Assembly (NCBI RefSeq): GCF_000346465.2
Contig: NC_034009.1
Coordinates: 23,800,225 to 23,864,224, forward strand
Direction of reading: 5' to 3'
Source: Prunus persica
Taxonomy: Eukaryota; Streptophyta; Magnoliopsida; Rosales; Rosaceae
DNA: 64,000 nucleotides
A program made the translations under genes and the position numbers. This document shows positions 21,236-33,245 of the stretch, in pieces; position 1 is the stretch's first letter, and each line of letters begins with the position of its first letter. The notes under the pieces were generated by a model. The model saw only the letters and a list, made by a program, of their open reading frames with translations. It was not told the origin of the DNA and made no database searches.

Positions 21236-22110
21236 ATTTTTTTAATTTTTTATTTATAATAAAGCGATAGTCTAAACTAGAAGGGGATGAGGGTTTCTTA
21301 GTTCTTACACACACACACTACCAAGTTGTCATGGGGGCATGGCTGGTTTTGGAATTTCTAAGGCGCAGGGCAAATTTCTAAAATGTGCCCCTTTAGACAA
21401 ATTAAAAACTAAAATTACAAAAAAAAAATATATCAACAAATTAATTTTATTAGGTAACATTTTTTATTTTGTTATAAAAACACTAACACTACCAATAAAA
21501 CTAATGAACAAAAAATGGTAAAAATATGGATTTTGAGCATCTTTTCTTTAACTCGAAACTTCAAATTATAAATAACAAGAATCTCTGTTGATTTTTTTGC
21601 TAAATCAAATAAAAAGAAAAACAAGTTAACAAAGATGTCTTTGTGTCATTCTATTTATACAAAAGAATGACACACAGAAAAAACCTTCAAATTGCTAATG
21701 CTTCCCCTGTGTGTTGCTGCCACTACTAGGTTTTTTTTTGGCTAAGATAAGAATGTTTGTTTGTTTGTTTTTTTTGTCAAGGACTCTTTGTTTCCATATA
21801 TTTAGTTTCATTAATTTTTATTTTTTAGAATATTATATTATATAATTTATAATTAATTTCCTAGAGAATCTCGAAGAGGTTTGTGCTACCCTGATTTAAT
21901 GATTACGGCTACTTCCTATTAGGTCATTAACGGATTGGTGGGTTTTTTTTTTGGTTAATGTAAATATATAGGCTAAAAAACCATATTTTTGTGCCCCCCA
22001 TAGTTTTGGACCTTGGGCCAGGGGTGGTTTTGCATGGGGATTCGAATTTAAAACCATTGATATGCAAGTGAAGGTTATTTTTTACTGAGCTATACCCCGT
22101 TGACATTTGT
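21236..22110 (-). mobile_element. SINE split by an insertion
   Basis: On the minus strand 22110-22020 gives an A-box-like TATAGCTCAGTAAAAAAT and a B-box-like AAATTCGAATCCCC. The tail of the same family (AAACCCTCATCCCC ... TAGTTTAGACTATCGC) appears at 21330-21250. Between them about 0.69 kb is inserted, flanked by CATGGGG on both sides (near 21330 and 22034). The insert is not classified. It contains the phrases GGCTGGTTTTGGAA and GGGGTGGTTTTGCA near its ends. Confidence 0.4.
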
Positions 22111-22149
22111 TAATTCATATTTAAATTGAGCATGGTCTAAAGTTTGATA

Positions 22150-22310
22150 GTACCACCGTAAACGGGGTCTAGCCCAGTGAAAAATGACTTTAACTTGTAG
22201 ACCAATGGTCTTAGGTTCGAACTCTTGTAGCACCCTGATTTGAGAAATCCCATCCCCTTATAATTTAAACTATCACATAAATTTATAAATAAAAAAATGT
22301 GTGATAGTAT
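22150..22310 (+). mobile_element. tRNA-derived SINE
   Basis: The A-box-like TCTAGCCCAGTGAAAAATGA and B-box-like TTAGGTTCGAACTC are spaced as in tRNA-derived SINEs. A body with CCCATCCCC ... TTTAAACTATCAC and an A-rich end follow. Same family as the relics near 4140 and 21236. Confidence 0.6.
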
Positions 22311-22364
22311 CACTGAAACTTAACTTTTCTTTGAGTGAGTATTGTTTTTAATACATTTTATATA

Positions 22365-23446
22365 GGGGCGGATCTGTGGCACCACAAATTTGACACAATT
22401 TTTGACATAATTTTTTAACCATTAGATTAGGCTACAATGAATGGTTAAGATTAAACAAATTAATTCTTTTTCTTTAAATATTTATTTGTTTAAATTAATT
22501 TTAATTAAGTTACTATAATATTTTATCTCTCTTCATTTATGTTTTCCCAACTTCCTAAAAGCATTAACATTTTCTCTCACGTCATCTTCTTCTTCAAAAT
22601 CTTCTTTCTGCCTTTGACAATTTCTCTGTCACTACTAGCACTAAACAAGAAGTAGCTCTTCTCCCTCCCATATTTCACATGTTAGCCATTAATTTCCCCC
22701 CCTCCCCCTAAGATTTCAATCAATACAATAAATAAATGGTATGATCTAATTCTCTGAGTATGAATTTTTTTTTTCTTAATCCTTTTTTTTATTCGATTGG
22801 GGTTTGCTTCAACTACTGTCTCTCTCTATCTTGTAGCAAAATTTGGAGAGGTTTATCTTGCAGTCTTGTTCTTGGCTTTTTTGTTATTTTCTTGAGCTTT
22901 GAGTCTCTAAATCCTTGGATTACTTTCTATTCGAATTTCTTTTTCCTCTTACAATGGTGGATTTCTTTATGTCTTTTACCATGAGAAGTTCAAGTTCATT
23001 CTCAAACAGTTTAGCATCTAACTGCAGCAAAAAGTATCCATAGCTTCTTAGCACAATTAACAATTAAGATTTTCAAACAATCTCCATAATATTTAGAGAA
23101 AATTGCATGAAGTGTTGGAGTGGAAAAATTTGAAATAGATCCTTGCGTGTTTGGAGATCAACTTAGAACTTTTTTCAGATAAAGAAAAAAAATTAAATAA
23201 AAAAAAAGTTCAAACTCAAAACGTGAGAATAAATGAGATTGGAGGAGATAGAGAGATTTTAGCCTACATTTATACTACCTTGAAAAGTGGTGAGTTTAAT
23301 ATTTTATTTTATTTGTTATGTTATCGAAATAAAATAAATAAATAATAAAATCACATTTAATCTTAACCCTTGAAAGTGCTTGCATCTAAAGACTATAAAA
23401 TTGTGTCAAAACTTGTGTCAAATTTATGGTGCCACGGATCCGCCTT
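22365..23446. mobile_element. TIR element, about 1.08 kb
   Basis: The left end GGGGCGGATCTGTGGCACCA continues into AAATTTGACACAA. The right end inverted gives AAGGCGGATCCGTGGCACCA and the same continuation, about 50 bp in all. Flanks are TA-rich, so the TSD cannot be fixed. The interior shows no transposase. A central non-repetitive part (22560-23000) could be captured host DNA. Confidence 0.65.
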
Positions 23447-23794
23447 ATATATATATATATAATTTCTCTCAATATTGATTCTCATCACCATTTCTGTTGA
23501 TATATAAAAATATTTTTAATAATACCGTTGATATTTCTATTACCATCAGCATTTAACAGGCCTTTTGCGACATTTTTTCACATGAGCTAGGGCCCAATTT
23601 GAAAGCTTTTTGGATTTGGGTTAGAAAAAAGAATGGTACTGACAAAAAATCGGTTGATGAAAGGGTTGACGCAGTTTGGTTTAGGCCTCAAACTGCAAAC
23701 CAAATGAATAACATCATGGTCTAGGTTAATTCGTTTTATGCATCAACAAGGAAGGTAGAGAAATTAGATGACATCAAATTTGTAATCGAACAAA
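23447..23794. other. Short unassigned stretch
   Basis: A (TA)n run then about 300 bp between the TIR element and the truncated start of the Copia. No gene or repeat family recognised. Confidence 0.4.
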
Positions 23795-23798
23795 TCAT

Positions 23799-24596
23799 TT
23801 GGCTGCTACATGTCGATATCGCTATGATAGGCCTAATGATGCTTCTGCTCACATTGCATCTTTTCCAGCATATTCAAATAGTGATTTTAACACATGGTTT
23901 CCTGACACTGGCGCAACTCATCATGTCACTCCGGATCTTGCCAATCTCTCCATCGCTAATAACTACAATGGTCCAGATAAATTGAAAGTTGGTAATGGTA
24001 ATGGGCTAAATATTTCTCATGTTGGGACATCTACCTTTTCTAATGCCACTCGTTCTTTTAATCTATCTCATATCTTACATGTTCCCGATGTCACAAAGAA
24101 ACTTCTTTCTGTTCATCAATTCTCCAAAGATAATAATTGTTATTTTGAGTTTCACCCCACTTTCTTTGTTGTGAAGGACCAGCACACGGGGAAACCTCTA
24201 CTTCACGGGCTGAATGAAGGTGGCCTCTATAAGCTTAGTAACATTGCCATCTCCAATAAAAATGACGGTCCCATGGCTTTCTTAAGCGAACGTGCCAATT
24301 TCCCTTGTTGGCAGGCACGCTTGGGTCATCCACATCCACGTGTTCTTCGTCAAGTAATAAATGGCAATAATCTTCCTTCTCTTTCGAAGGACCTACCTCC
24401 TTGTACTGCTTGTTGTTTGGGAAAGATGTCCAAATTTTCTTTACCTCCCACTCCTTCTGTTAGCTCTCATCCATTAGAACTTATTTTCAGTGATGTATGG
24501 GGGCTTTCCCCAATTCCATCCATTGAAGGACATCGTTACTTCTTTTGTTTGTTGATGATTTTTCCAAATATGTATGGTTTTTCCCCTAGTCCGTAA
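23799..24596 (+). pseudogene. Copia protease/GAG-pre-integrase/integrase start
   Basis: Open for 265 codons. It starts inside the gag zinc-knuckle tail (TCRYRYDRP). It carries the protease motif DTGATHH (residues 37-43). A GAG-pre-integrase HHCC finger follows (LGHPHPRVLRQ about 176-186, CTACC at about 202-206). The integrase core opens with FSDVWG (about 230), which holds the first Asp of the DDE triad. The frame is then lost shortly before the small insertion at 24624. It is not a gene of the host and cannot make a complete polyprotein. Confidence 0.88.
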
Positions 24597-24623
24597 ATCT
24601 GATGTGTGTGACATATTTCTTAA

Positions 24624-24835
24624 GTAAATTTAGGTTTTACCCATAAAAAAACTTTCACTTTTGGAAAAAGCCAAAGCTTTTTCAAAAAAGACAGAATAAC
24701 CTCTCAACTTCAAACCAAAGACATGCAAATGTAAAGGATTTCTTAGGAAATTAAAAAATAAATAAGGGTAATTTTGTCCATTTTTGCTTCTTTTAAAAAT
24801 TTTCTCTCTCCTTTGGGTTTTTCCAAAGTCTCCCT
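24624..24835. mobile_element. Small insertion in Copia integrase
   Basis: TTTCTTAA occurs at 24616-24623 and again at 24836-24843, and the integrase similarity resumes directly after the second copy. That gives about 212 bp of insert with an 8-bp duplication. Subterminal segments are inverted (ACTTTTGGAAAAAGCCAAAG against ACTTTGGAAAAACCCAAAG). A MITE, possibly hAT-type from the TSD length. Confidence 0.6.
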
Positions 24836-24843
24836 TTTCTTAA

Positions 24844-25243
24844 ATGTCAAGTCAAAGCAGAACGCTTATTTAATACCAAGATCCGCAATTTCCAATCAGA
24901 TTGGGGGGGAAGAGTATCGTAAGCTCTCTTCTCACTTTGAAAAATGTGGGATCACTCATCGAATTGCTTGTCCACACACTCATGAGCAAAATGGATCTGC
25001 TTAAAGAAAAATACGTCATATTACTGAGACAGGCCTCACTCTCCTTGCCCATGGATTTGTACCAAAAAAATATTGGCATTTTGCATTTGACACTTATGTT
25101 TATTTGATAAATAGAATGCCTACTTCAGTCCTTCGTGATCAATCTCCTTTCCAAGTTGTCTTTAATCAATCTCCTGATTATTGTTTTCTCAAAGTTTTTG
25201 GCTGCTTAGTTTTCCCATATCTTCGTCCTTATAATAAAAATAA
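24844..25243 (+). pseudogene. Copia integrase, middle part
   Basis: Continues the integrase core. The second Asp region is followed by a long block (YRKLSSHFEKCGITHRIACP) and HTHEQNG, which includes the Glu of the DDE triad. A stop interrupts just after (about 25002). Similarity then runs in another frame to the FGCLVFPYLRPYN block at 25200-25243. It ends exactly at the 10-bp TSD of the Mutator-like insertion. Confidence 0.85.
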
Positions 25244-25874
25244 GGGGCTCTTAGATATGGGTCCAATTTCAAGAATACAGTTTGATTGCAGGACAGTAAT
25301 TGTTACCTATTAATTCCAGTCCTAAAGCCCAGTCGTGCAGCCACCTAAGCAAATAGTGTGGCCACAAAATTTAATTTATTTACAACACCTGCCATTGTAT
25401 ACAAATGGAAAGTAAAGGACGTCTTTCCCAATCTGTTAATCCAAATCGCATATCTCAGATCCCCCAAATCCAAATCGCATAATTACTACTAATGATAGAG
25501 TAAATTCCAATAGTAGATGACAACCCATGTGATCTTAAACAAAAGCAAAGTATTTACAAATGGGAAAAACCAGCTCCCGCCCAATTCAAAGTACGCATAC
25601 TCCACTCCTAGTTGACTTTTCTATTCTTCATTTTAAATTTCTTCTCTTCTATTTTTTTTTCGAGTGTTAATTGTTCTTTAATGCTATAAATAGTGTACCT
25701 ATGGCGCAGGTACTTATGTAGTGGCTTGATATGGCGCTTCACGGAGAACTTATCCTACAGGTAACTTTCGAAAGTGTACCTATGACACAGGTACCTGCGA
25801 TTACCTATACATACCTGCGACAAGAGCTTACCTATATGATAGTTTTGAAGTTTGGCATATACTTGTGACATAGG

Positions 25875-26155
25875 TGTAATAACCCAAACCTAAATTAATA
25901 TTTAATTAGTAATTTATTTCGAGGAAAAGATAATTTTGCACTTGGAATAATTTAGTGAAGAAAAGTTGACCGAGAAGGAATTTGACAATTCCACACAGAC
26001 CGTAGCGTAGAGCACGACGAAATGAGTCCGTAGACACGAAGTGGACTCGACTCGGAGCTTTAACGAAGAAAATACGGTTAAAATATTACGAGGGGCAAAA
26101 CGATAATTTAAAAAATTAGATTTTTTAAAACCTCACTTCTCTCTCTTCTCCCTCA

Positions 26156-26194
<39 letters not shown>

Positions 26195-28364
26195 CGAACG
26201 CAGCTGCGTCTCCCTCCAGTTTGCGCAGCCACTAGCTCCGGCCACCACAGGCCACAGCACCGGTACCGATCTGACCGGCCCGACCCCGTCGTCACACCTC
26301 AGCCCGCTCCTATCGCGAGCAGCTCGCCGGCCCCCGGATTCTGTGGAAAACGAGCCGGTTTTGCATAGATTTTGCAACTGCTCTTTCTCCCTCATTTTTC
26401 CTCCAAATTTGACGAGTAAGGTATGGATTTCTACCTATTTTCCACACTCTAGCTGATGGTTGGGTAGGATTGCATCGATTTTGAACGTAGGTAATTGATT
26501 TTCGAATTGGAAATTCGGCTGGTTTTCGGCCTCCGAGTTCGGTCACTTCTGGTCAATTTTTGGGGTAGGTCTAAGAACAAAAGTGACTCCAAATATGTTG
26601 TTATACCTAGGGTAGGAGTTTGGAGCCGTGTTTTTGAGATTTTCCGGCGATACGTAATCGCTTTGGGCACCCAGCGCTACCGACGCGTGTCGCGGCACGT
26701 TGGGCGAAGGTAGTGAAGTAGCACTGTGTCTCGATGAGATCCTTACGTTGTCATGAGCGCGTAGGAATTCACGGATCTCAATTTGGATACCGTTTGAGCC
26801 TCGAACGGATTTTACATATTGTGCGATTTTCGGGTTCAATACTGTTGAGCCGTTGGATTGTAATCAGTTTCAGATATGTTAATCTAGAAAATTTTAAAAT
26901 TATGTAGCATTCGACGGATGGTGAATCGGTGTCCCGGATACTCCGAAATCACGAACCCTAGGGCTAGGGTTTAGAAATCGTGCGATTATACTATCGTGAT
27001 CAATCTGACCGTCCGATCGAGATCATACCCTCGGGACATGTGTCCTAGATATATTGGACCTTCTAGCGGCTTTCGGATCATATTGTGAGGTTATGGAGCC
27101 CTGGGGTCTCGGGTTGACTTTTTGGGACTTTAGCGCGTCCCAAGATACTGCTAACCATTCCAAGTGGAAGGAAAGCTTTTATGGGCATATGAACAACTTT
27201 AATCTGACGCACGTACTTCTAGGAGCCAGGGGTCAGGATTTTAAATTAATATTATATTATATTAATAGAATATTATGGTCATTGAATCAGGTACCCGGGC
27301 ACCAGTTAACCCGCATGAGGGACCTTCAAGAGGTCCAGCGAGCTCGGACTACCAGTGAGTGGACTCTTTGTTTTTATAAATGAATTTAAGCAGTTTAGTT
27401 ACAGTTATTGATCTTGAATAACTTTTATTCAAAGATCAGCGTTTTATAAGCTGTTATATGCTTCTAAATATTTTGTTTTGCATGTTGCTGAGTGCAATAC
27501 CCTTTAAAGGATATAGGAAAAGAAATTTTAGTTAATTATCAGATAAACGACAGCAGAATTTTAGAGGTTACAATTCAACATATTTTCTTCAGAAACTTTA
27601 TATTTTCCTAAACCACCTTGTACCCAGATATACAAATGTTGCCTTCAATAAATACGTTGCCTTCGGTATAGTCAGCGCGTTTGACAGTTGCCCCACGAGT
27701 TCTATGGTACCCGAACTCGTGTGGAGCAAGTAATGCGAATCATGCGGACTACGGTCCCCTGAATCCTGCGAGTTGCGGCTCGGACTGACCTTGTGTCACT
27801 GAGACCTGCGAGTACGTATCACCCATGGTGATGCAAGGAATTGACGGAAATAAGGGGTACACCTAGGTGGTAGTTTTAAACTGTTTTCAATGCCTTAAGA
27901 AATTAGTATTGACCATGAGTATGCTTGGCTTGTATAGATGTATAATTATATGAGTGCATTGATTTCAGAAATAAAGAAAAGAATTTAGTTTGTATAACTG
28001 TTTTTACAGTGGGGTTAGTATGTTCATATGCTATTTTCTAAAAGGATTGACTTCTTTGTAAATTCTTAGCAGTCGCTCTGATGTTTTGCCCTAGACTTAG
28101 AATTTAACTGTTGGAATGTATATATACATATGCTGGCAGTTCGTTGTATATATATATATACTTGTTTGGCAGGTGTAAATGTTTTGATATTGATCCAGTT
28201 ACAAAGGAGACTCTGCCGATTTTTTGGTAGAAGTCAACCTTGTTATTTTATCGTGCTTTGTATAGAAGGGCAATTAGGTCATTCGTGCCCGACATCCGCA
28301 AGGTGTCGAACACGCACAGGGTCCGGCTCGAATTCCAAAGTGGAATTTGGGACGGGTCCTGTCA
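25875..28364 (+). repeat. Gypsy 5' LTR
   Basis: 2490 bp. It is shorter than the 3' LTR mainly through a 133-bp deletion (between 28040 and 28042; the missing part is 35471-35603), an 8-bp deletion near 25965 and a shorter CT tract (about 26157-26190). In one 152-bp stretch (26487 on, against 33878 on) I counted 17 differences, mostly transitions, so the insertion is old. Confidence 0.92.
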
Positions 28365-28367
28365 ACT

Positions 28368-28379
28368 TGGTATCAGAGC
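28368..28379 (+). other. Gypsy primer-binding site
   Basis: TGGTATCAGAGC starts 3 bp after the 5' LTR. It is the standard complement to the 3' end of plant initiator tRNA-Met used to prime minus-strand synthesis. Confidence 0.93.
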
Positions 28380-28456
28380 ATTAGGTCTAATTTCCTGTAG
28401 ACTTTGCACTTCGTGCATCCCCGTTTTCCTGAATATCTGTTTCTTATGACAGTAAA

Positions 28457-29707
28457 GATGGGCCCTAAGCATGGTGGTGTCCGTAGGGGATTAGACAGTC
28501 GTCCCGACAAAGGGGATAGGATCTCTAGCTCGAGCAGGAGGAAGTTCCTGTTCCTGCACCAGTACCTGAACCGGTAGAGCAGTCCTTTGTTGGAGGCCTT
28601 TCATGAGCCATACCTGCTGCTGTGCCTACTATGCTGGGAGATCCCAACTTCCAGCAGACTTTGGAGTTGCTGACTCAGGCTTTAGCCAGGACTGGGCAGC
28701 CTAGAAATCTCTCCCTGGGATATGCTGATCAAGCTAAGAGGATTGGGGCCACTGATTTTGATGGTGATGGTAACCCAGCGGTAGCTGAAGAATGGATAGA
28801 AAGGATGGAGCGAATCATGGAGGTCATGGTTGTTCCACAGAACTGCAGGGTTACTCTGGCTACCTTCTTTTTTATCAGAAATGCCAGACATTGGTGGGGC
28901 TCGGATAAGAGGAGATATTGGGATCCTTTAGCCATTACGTGGCAAGTATTCAGAGCCGCATTTGACAGTCAAAACTATCCACAAGCCTACCATAATGTGA
29001 AGATGCAAGAGTTTTTACAGCTGGAACAGGGGATAATGACAGTAATAGAGTACGAGAAAAAGTTTAATGATTTGTCTAAGTATTGTCTTCCACTGGTTGA
29101 GGATGAAATCAAGAAGTGTCAACTTTTCACTATGGGGTTAAAGGCTTCCATTCGAGATATCGTGATCAGTCAGCGGTTGACTAACTTTGGTGATGTGGTG
29201 ATGTCTGCCTTGTTGATTGAAAGCAGCCAGATGATGGTCAGAACACGCGGTAAACCCCGTAGGCAACAGTTTGATATAGGAGGTCCTAGTCAGGGATCAT
29301 CCAAGAGAGGCAGTTACAGTTCTGGATCATCTAGTGGCCGCAGCTACGAAGGTTACCGACCTGGATTCAATTCCAGTGGAGGTTCCAACCAGAGTGGCAG
29401 TTCTGGAAACCGCTCCGGGGGTAGTGCAGCTAGAGGTACTGGGAGACAGTTGCTGTCAGTATCTGGTGGAGGAGTCGCCCCCAATGCGCCAAGTGTGGTA
29501 GGTACCATTCTAGGACTTGCCAGTATGGCACTACTGGATGTTATTTTTGTGGACAGTCTGGACATTTTCGGAAGGATTGCCCACTGCTCCTTCAGAATAG
29601 AGAGACCACAGCTGCATCGACTCCAGGTACAGGTATTCCGAGTAGATCACAGGAGATACCACAGTTTGTGGAGGCTTCGTCCAGTGGTGGGGCCTAGACC
29701 AGTGTAG
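28457..29707 (+). pseudogene. Gypsy gag remnant
   Basis: The probable original start is near ATGGGCCC (28457), but the first stretch is frame-broken; a long frame runs from 28622. The retrotransposon gag capsid region is clear (residues about 50-200, with WIERMERIM, WW and FNDLSKYC blocks), then a Ser/Gly/Arg-rich tail. Near 29460 the frame shifts. In the next frame a perfect CCHC knuckle, C-X2-C-X4-H-X4-C, lies at 29539-29580. It would coat the RNA in virus-like particles, but this copy is broken. Confidence 0.87.
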
Positions 29708-29766
29708 CCAACGGAGGCAGCAGTCAGCAAAGGGGACGTGGTGGACGTTCCAGGGCCACATGCAGA

Positions 29767-30416
29767 GTGTACAATATGTCCCAGCATGAAGCACATATAT
29801 CACCTGATGTAATTACAGGTATTTTACCGGTCTTTGGAATTCTTGCTAGAGTTTTGATTGGCCCTGGGGCTACGCACTCGTTTGTCACACCTAGTTTTGC
29901 CTACAATGCCAATATAAGACTTTCAGCTCTGCAGACCGACTTGGCGATCTCTGTACCTATAGGAGAGATTTTTAGGGTAAGTACAGTGTATCGAGATAGT
30001 ATAGTGATGGTGGGAGATGTTTTTCTGGAGGCAGATTTAATTCCTTTGGGAATGGTTGACTTGGATGTCATTTTAAGGATGGATTGGTTGGCCAAACATC
30101 CTGCCTCAGTAGATTGCTTCAGGAAAAAAGTTGTATTCAGTAGTCCCGGACGACCTGAAGTTACTTTTTTATGGCGAACTCAGAGTGCTTCCATCTTGCC
30201 TCATTTCAGCTATGACGGCAAAACGGTTGCTCAGAAAAGGGTGCTTAGGATATATAGCGCATGTAATTGATACCAGAGATAATGGGCTGAGATTGGAAGA
30301 TATTCCAGTCGTACAGGAATTTTCAGATGTATTCCCCGAGGATCTTCCTGGATTACCTCCTCATCGGGAGATCGAGTTCATTATTGAGCTCGCTCCAGGA
30401 ATGAATCCTATTTCTT
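29767..30416 (+). pseudogene. Gypsy protease with lost active site
   Basis: Retropepsin-like fold: ARVLI-xxG-ATHSFV, then VILRMDWLAKHPASVDC, typical of the Gypsy protease. The family's catalytic Asp-Ser/Thr-Gly is read here as Gly-Pro-Gly (29860-29868), two transitions away. A frameshift near 30170 moves the frame to one ending at a stop at 30416-30418, just before RT; the part after it has the linker DVFPEDLPGLPPHREIEF. Confidence 0.87.
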
Positions 30417-30430
30417 AGGTACCGTACAGA

Positions 30431-31582
30431 ATGGCACCAGCACAGTTGAGGGAGTTAAAGACTCAGTTGCAGGAGCTGGTAGATAAGGGTTTCATCCAAC
30501 CTAGTTTTTCTTCTTGGGGCGCTCCAGTGTTATTTGTTAAGAAGAAGGATGTCACCATAAGGTTATGCATTGACTACAGGCAGTTGAACAAGATCACAGT
30601 GCGGAATAGATATACATTACCTCGCATTGATGATTTGTTTGATCAACTGAAGGGTGCCAAGGTATTTTCTAAAATTGACTTGAGGTCTGGATATCATCAG
30701 TTACGGGTTAGAGAAGAGGATGTGCCTAAAACAGCGTTTCGAAAGAGGTATGGACACTATGAGTTCCTGGTGATGCCATTTGGATTAACTAATGCGCCAG
30801 TTGCATTTATGGACCTCATGAATAGAGTGTTTCGACGTTACTTAGATCGCTTCGTGATTGTGTTCATAGATGACATTCTGATGTATTCTAAGAGTCAGAA
30901 GGCACATATGAAGCACTTAAACATTGTGTTGAAGACTCTTAGAAGGAGGCAACTTTATGCCAAATTCAGTAAGTGTCAATTTTGGTTAGACAGAGTTAGT
31001 TTCTTGGGGCATGTGATCTCTGCAGAGGGCATTTATGTTGATCCCCAAAAGATTGAAGCAGTAGTAAATTGGCCACGACCAACCAGTGTTACTGAGATAC
31101 GGAGTTTTCTTGGGTTAGCCGGGTATTACCTTCGCTTCGTGGAAGGATTCTCCACCATAGCGGTGCCTCTCACTTATTTAACAAGGAAAGGAGTTAGGTT
31201 TGCGTGGTCAGATAAGTGTGAGGAGAGTTTTAATGAACTCAAGACTAGGCTGACCACTGCTCCGGTTTTAGCACTTCCGGATGATAGTGGGAACTTCGTT
31301 ATCTACAATGATGCATCTCAACAAGGACTTAGATGTGTGCTGATGCAGCATGGTAGGGTGATCGCTTATGCTTCGAGACAACTTAAGAAGCATGAGTTGA
31401 ATTATCCTATTCATGATTTGGAACTTGCAGCAGTAGTTTTTGCCTTAAAAATTTGGCAGCATTATCTTTACAGGGAAACATGCCAGATCTTTACAGATCA
31501 CAAAAGTTTAAAGTATTTATTCACCCAGAAGGAATTGAATTTGAGGCAAAGAAGATGGGTTAGAGTTGATAAAAGATTATGA
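30431..31582 (+). pseudogene. Gypsy reverse transcriptase-RNase H
   Basis: Open for 383 codons. RT motifs: LCIDYRQLN (about 45-53), [10 protein letters not shown] (81-90), [10 protein letters not shown] (114-123) and the catalytic FIDD (145-148). RNase H follows: NDAS (about 293), LELAA (Glu about 331), TDHKSL (355-360). One extra G in the run at 31557-31559 shifts the frame at the WLELI-equivalent, so the last RNase H residues are in another frame. Confidence 0.93.
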
Positions 31583-32474
31583 CTATACCATCCAGCATCA
31601 CCCAGGAAGAGTTCATGTTGTCGCGGATGCACTCAGTAGGAAATCTTCAGGATCTGTAGCTTATCTTCGAGGGAGGTATTTGCCATTGATGGTAGAAATG
31701 AGGAAGCTCAGAGTTGGGCTAGATATGGATAATCAGGGAGCACTGTTAGCTACTCTCCATGTGAGACCAGTGCTAGTAGAACAAATACTCGCAGCTCAAT
31801 CCCAAGATCCTTTGATTTGCACGCTGCGAGTGGAGGTTGAGAATGGCGACAGATCTGATTGTTTAATAAGAAATGATGGGGCGTTAATGATAGGTAACAG
31901 GTTATATGTCCCTAATGATGAAGTTTTAAAAAGGGAGATTCTTGAGGAGGCCCATGAGTCAGTTTTTGCAATGCATCCTGGAAGCACAAAAATGTATCAT
32001 AATCTGAGAGAGCACTACTGGTGGCCTTTTATGAAGAAAGAAATAGTCGAGTATGTCAGAAGGTGCCTAATTTGTCAGCAAGTGAAAGTTGAGCGACAGA
32101 AACCATCAGGGTTGTTGCAGCCACTTTCGATTCCTGAATGGAAGTGGGAGCGGATTACGATGGATTTCGTGTTCAAGCTTCCCCGAACACAAAGTAAGCA
32201 TGATGGAGTGTGGGTAATCGTGGATCGACTCACCAAGTCTGCTAATTTTCTACCGGTAAGAGTAAATTATAGTTTGAACAAACTGGCTAAGATTTTCATA
32301 AATGAGATAGTGAGACTTCATGGAGTACCAGTATCCATTGTTTTAGATCGAGATCCACGGTTTACATCCCGTTTTTGGACAAAATTAAATGAAGCTTTTG
32401 GAACCCAATTGCAATTTAGTACTGCATTTCACCCCAGACAGATGGTCAGTCTAAGAGGACAATTCAGACATTAG
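31566..32474 (+). pseudogene. Gypsy integrase, N-terminal and core
   Basis: Begins with the end of RNase H (HPGRVHVVADALSRK). The HHCC zinc finger follows (HPGSTKMYHNL ... CLICQQVK, about 139-174), then the catalytic core with ITMDF (first Asp) and VLDRDPRF (second Asp). One base is missing at about 32436, just before the Glu of the DDE triad, and shifts the frame. Confidence 0.92.
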
Positions 32475-33200
32475 AAGATATATTGAGAGTGTGTGCACTT
32501 CAATTTTGGGGTGATTGGGATGAGAAGTTACCACTTATGGAGTTTGCTTATAATAACAGTTATCAAGTGAGTATCGGAATGTCTCCATTTGATGCCTTGT
32601 ATGGAAAATAGTGTAGAACTCCATTTTTTTGGGATGAAGTGGGTGAACACAGATTGGTAGTATATGAGGATGTTGAACTAACCAAGAAACAAGTGAAGAT
32701 AATTAGAGAATGACTCAACACAGCCCAGGACCGACAAAAGAGTTATGCGGACAATAGAAGAAAAGACCTTCAGTTTGAAGTTGGAGACTGGGTATTTTTG
32801 AAATTATCACCTTGAAAAGGTATAGTGAGATTTGGAAAGCGGGGAAAACTAAGTCCTCACTACATTGGATCCTATGAGATTATAGAGCGTGTGGGTCCAG
32901 TAGCTTACAGGCTTGCTTTGCCTACAGATCTTGCACGGTTGCACGATGTTTTCCATATCTCCATGCTCTAAAAGTATATTTCCGACCCTTCCCATGTTTT
33001 AGAGGAGCAATCAGTAGAATTAGAGGATGATTTCACTTATGTGGAGCAACCAGTTCAAATCTTGGATTGAAAAACGCAAGCTTTGCGATCGAGAGAGATT
33101 CCACTTGTGAAGGTTTCATGGAGGAGTCATAATGTGGAAGAGGCTACATGGGAATCCGAAGACCAAATGCGGGAGCAGTACCTTTACCTCTTCGAGTGAC
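32437..33200 (+). pseudogene. Gypsy integrase C-terminus with chromodomain-like end
   Basis: Continues after the one-base deletion. It shows a TLEDILR helix, [11 protein letters not shown], a GDWVFLKLSP barrel and LHDVFHISML, and ends in a VSWRSHNVEEATWESED block. In-frame stops occur near 32609, 32712, 32813, 32969 and 33068. The end block is the chromodomain-type tail that directs such elements to particular chromatin. Confidence 0.85.
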
Positions 33201-33232
33201 AGGCACGTAAATTTCGGGGACGAAATTTTTAT

Positions 33233-33245
33233 AAGGGGGGTAGGT
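33233..33245 (+). other. Gypsy polypurine tract
   Basis: AAGGGGGGTAGG ends 1-2 bp before the 3' LTR start TGTAATAA, in the position of the plus-strand primer. Confidence 0.85.

Noticed and set aside
26153..26839. Several frames within the Gypsy 5' LTR, repeated in the 3' LTR
   Set aside because: They lie in non-coding LTR sequence and are not kept open between the two LTRs.
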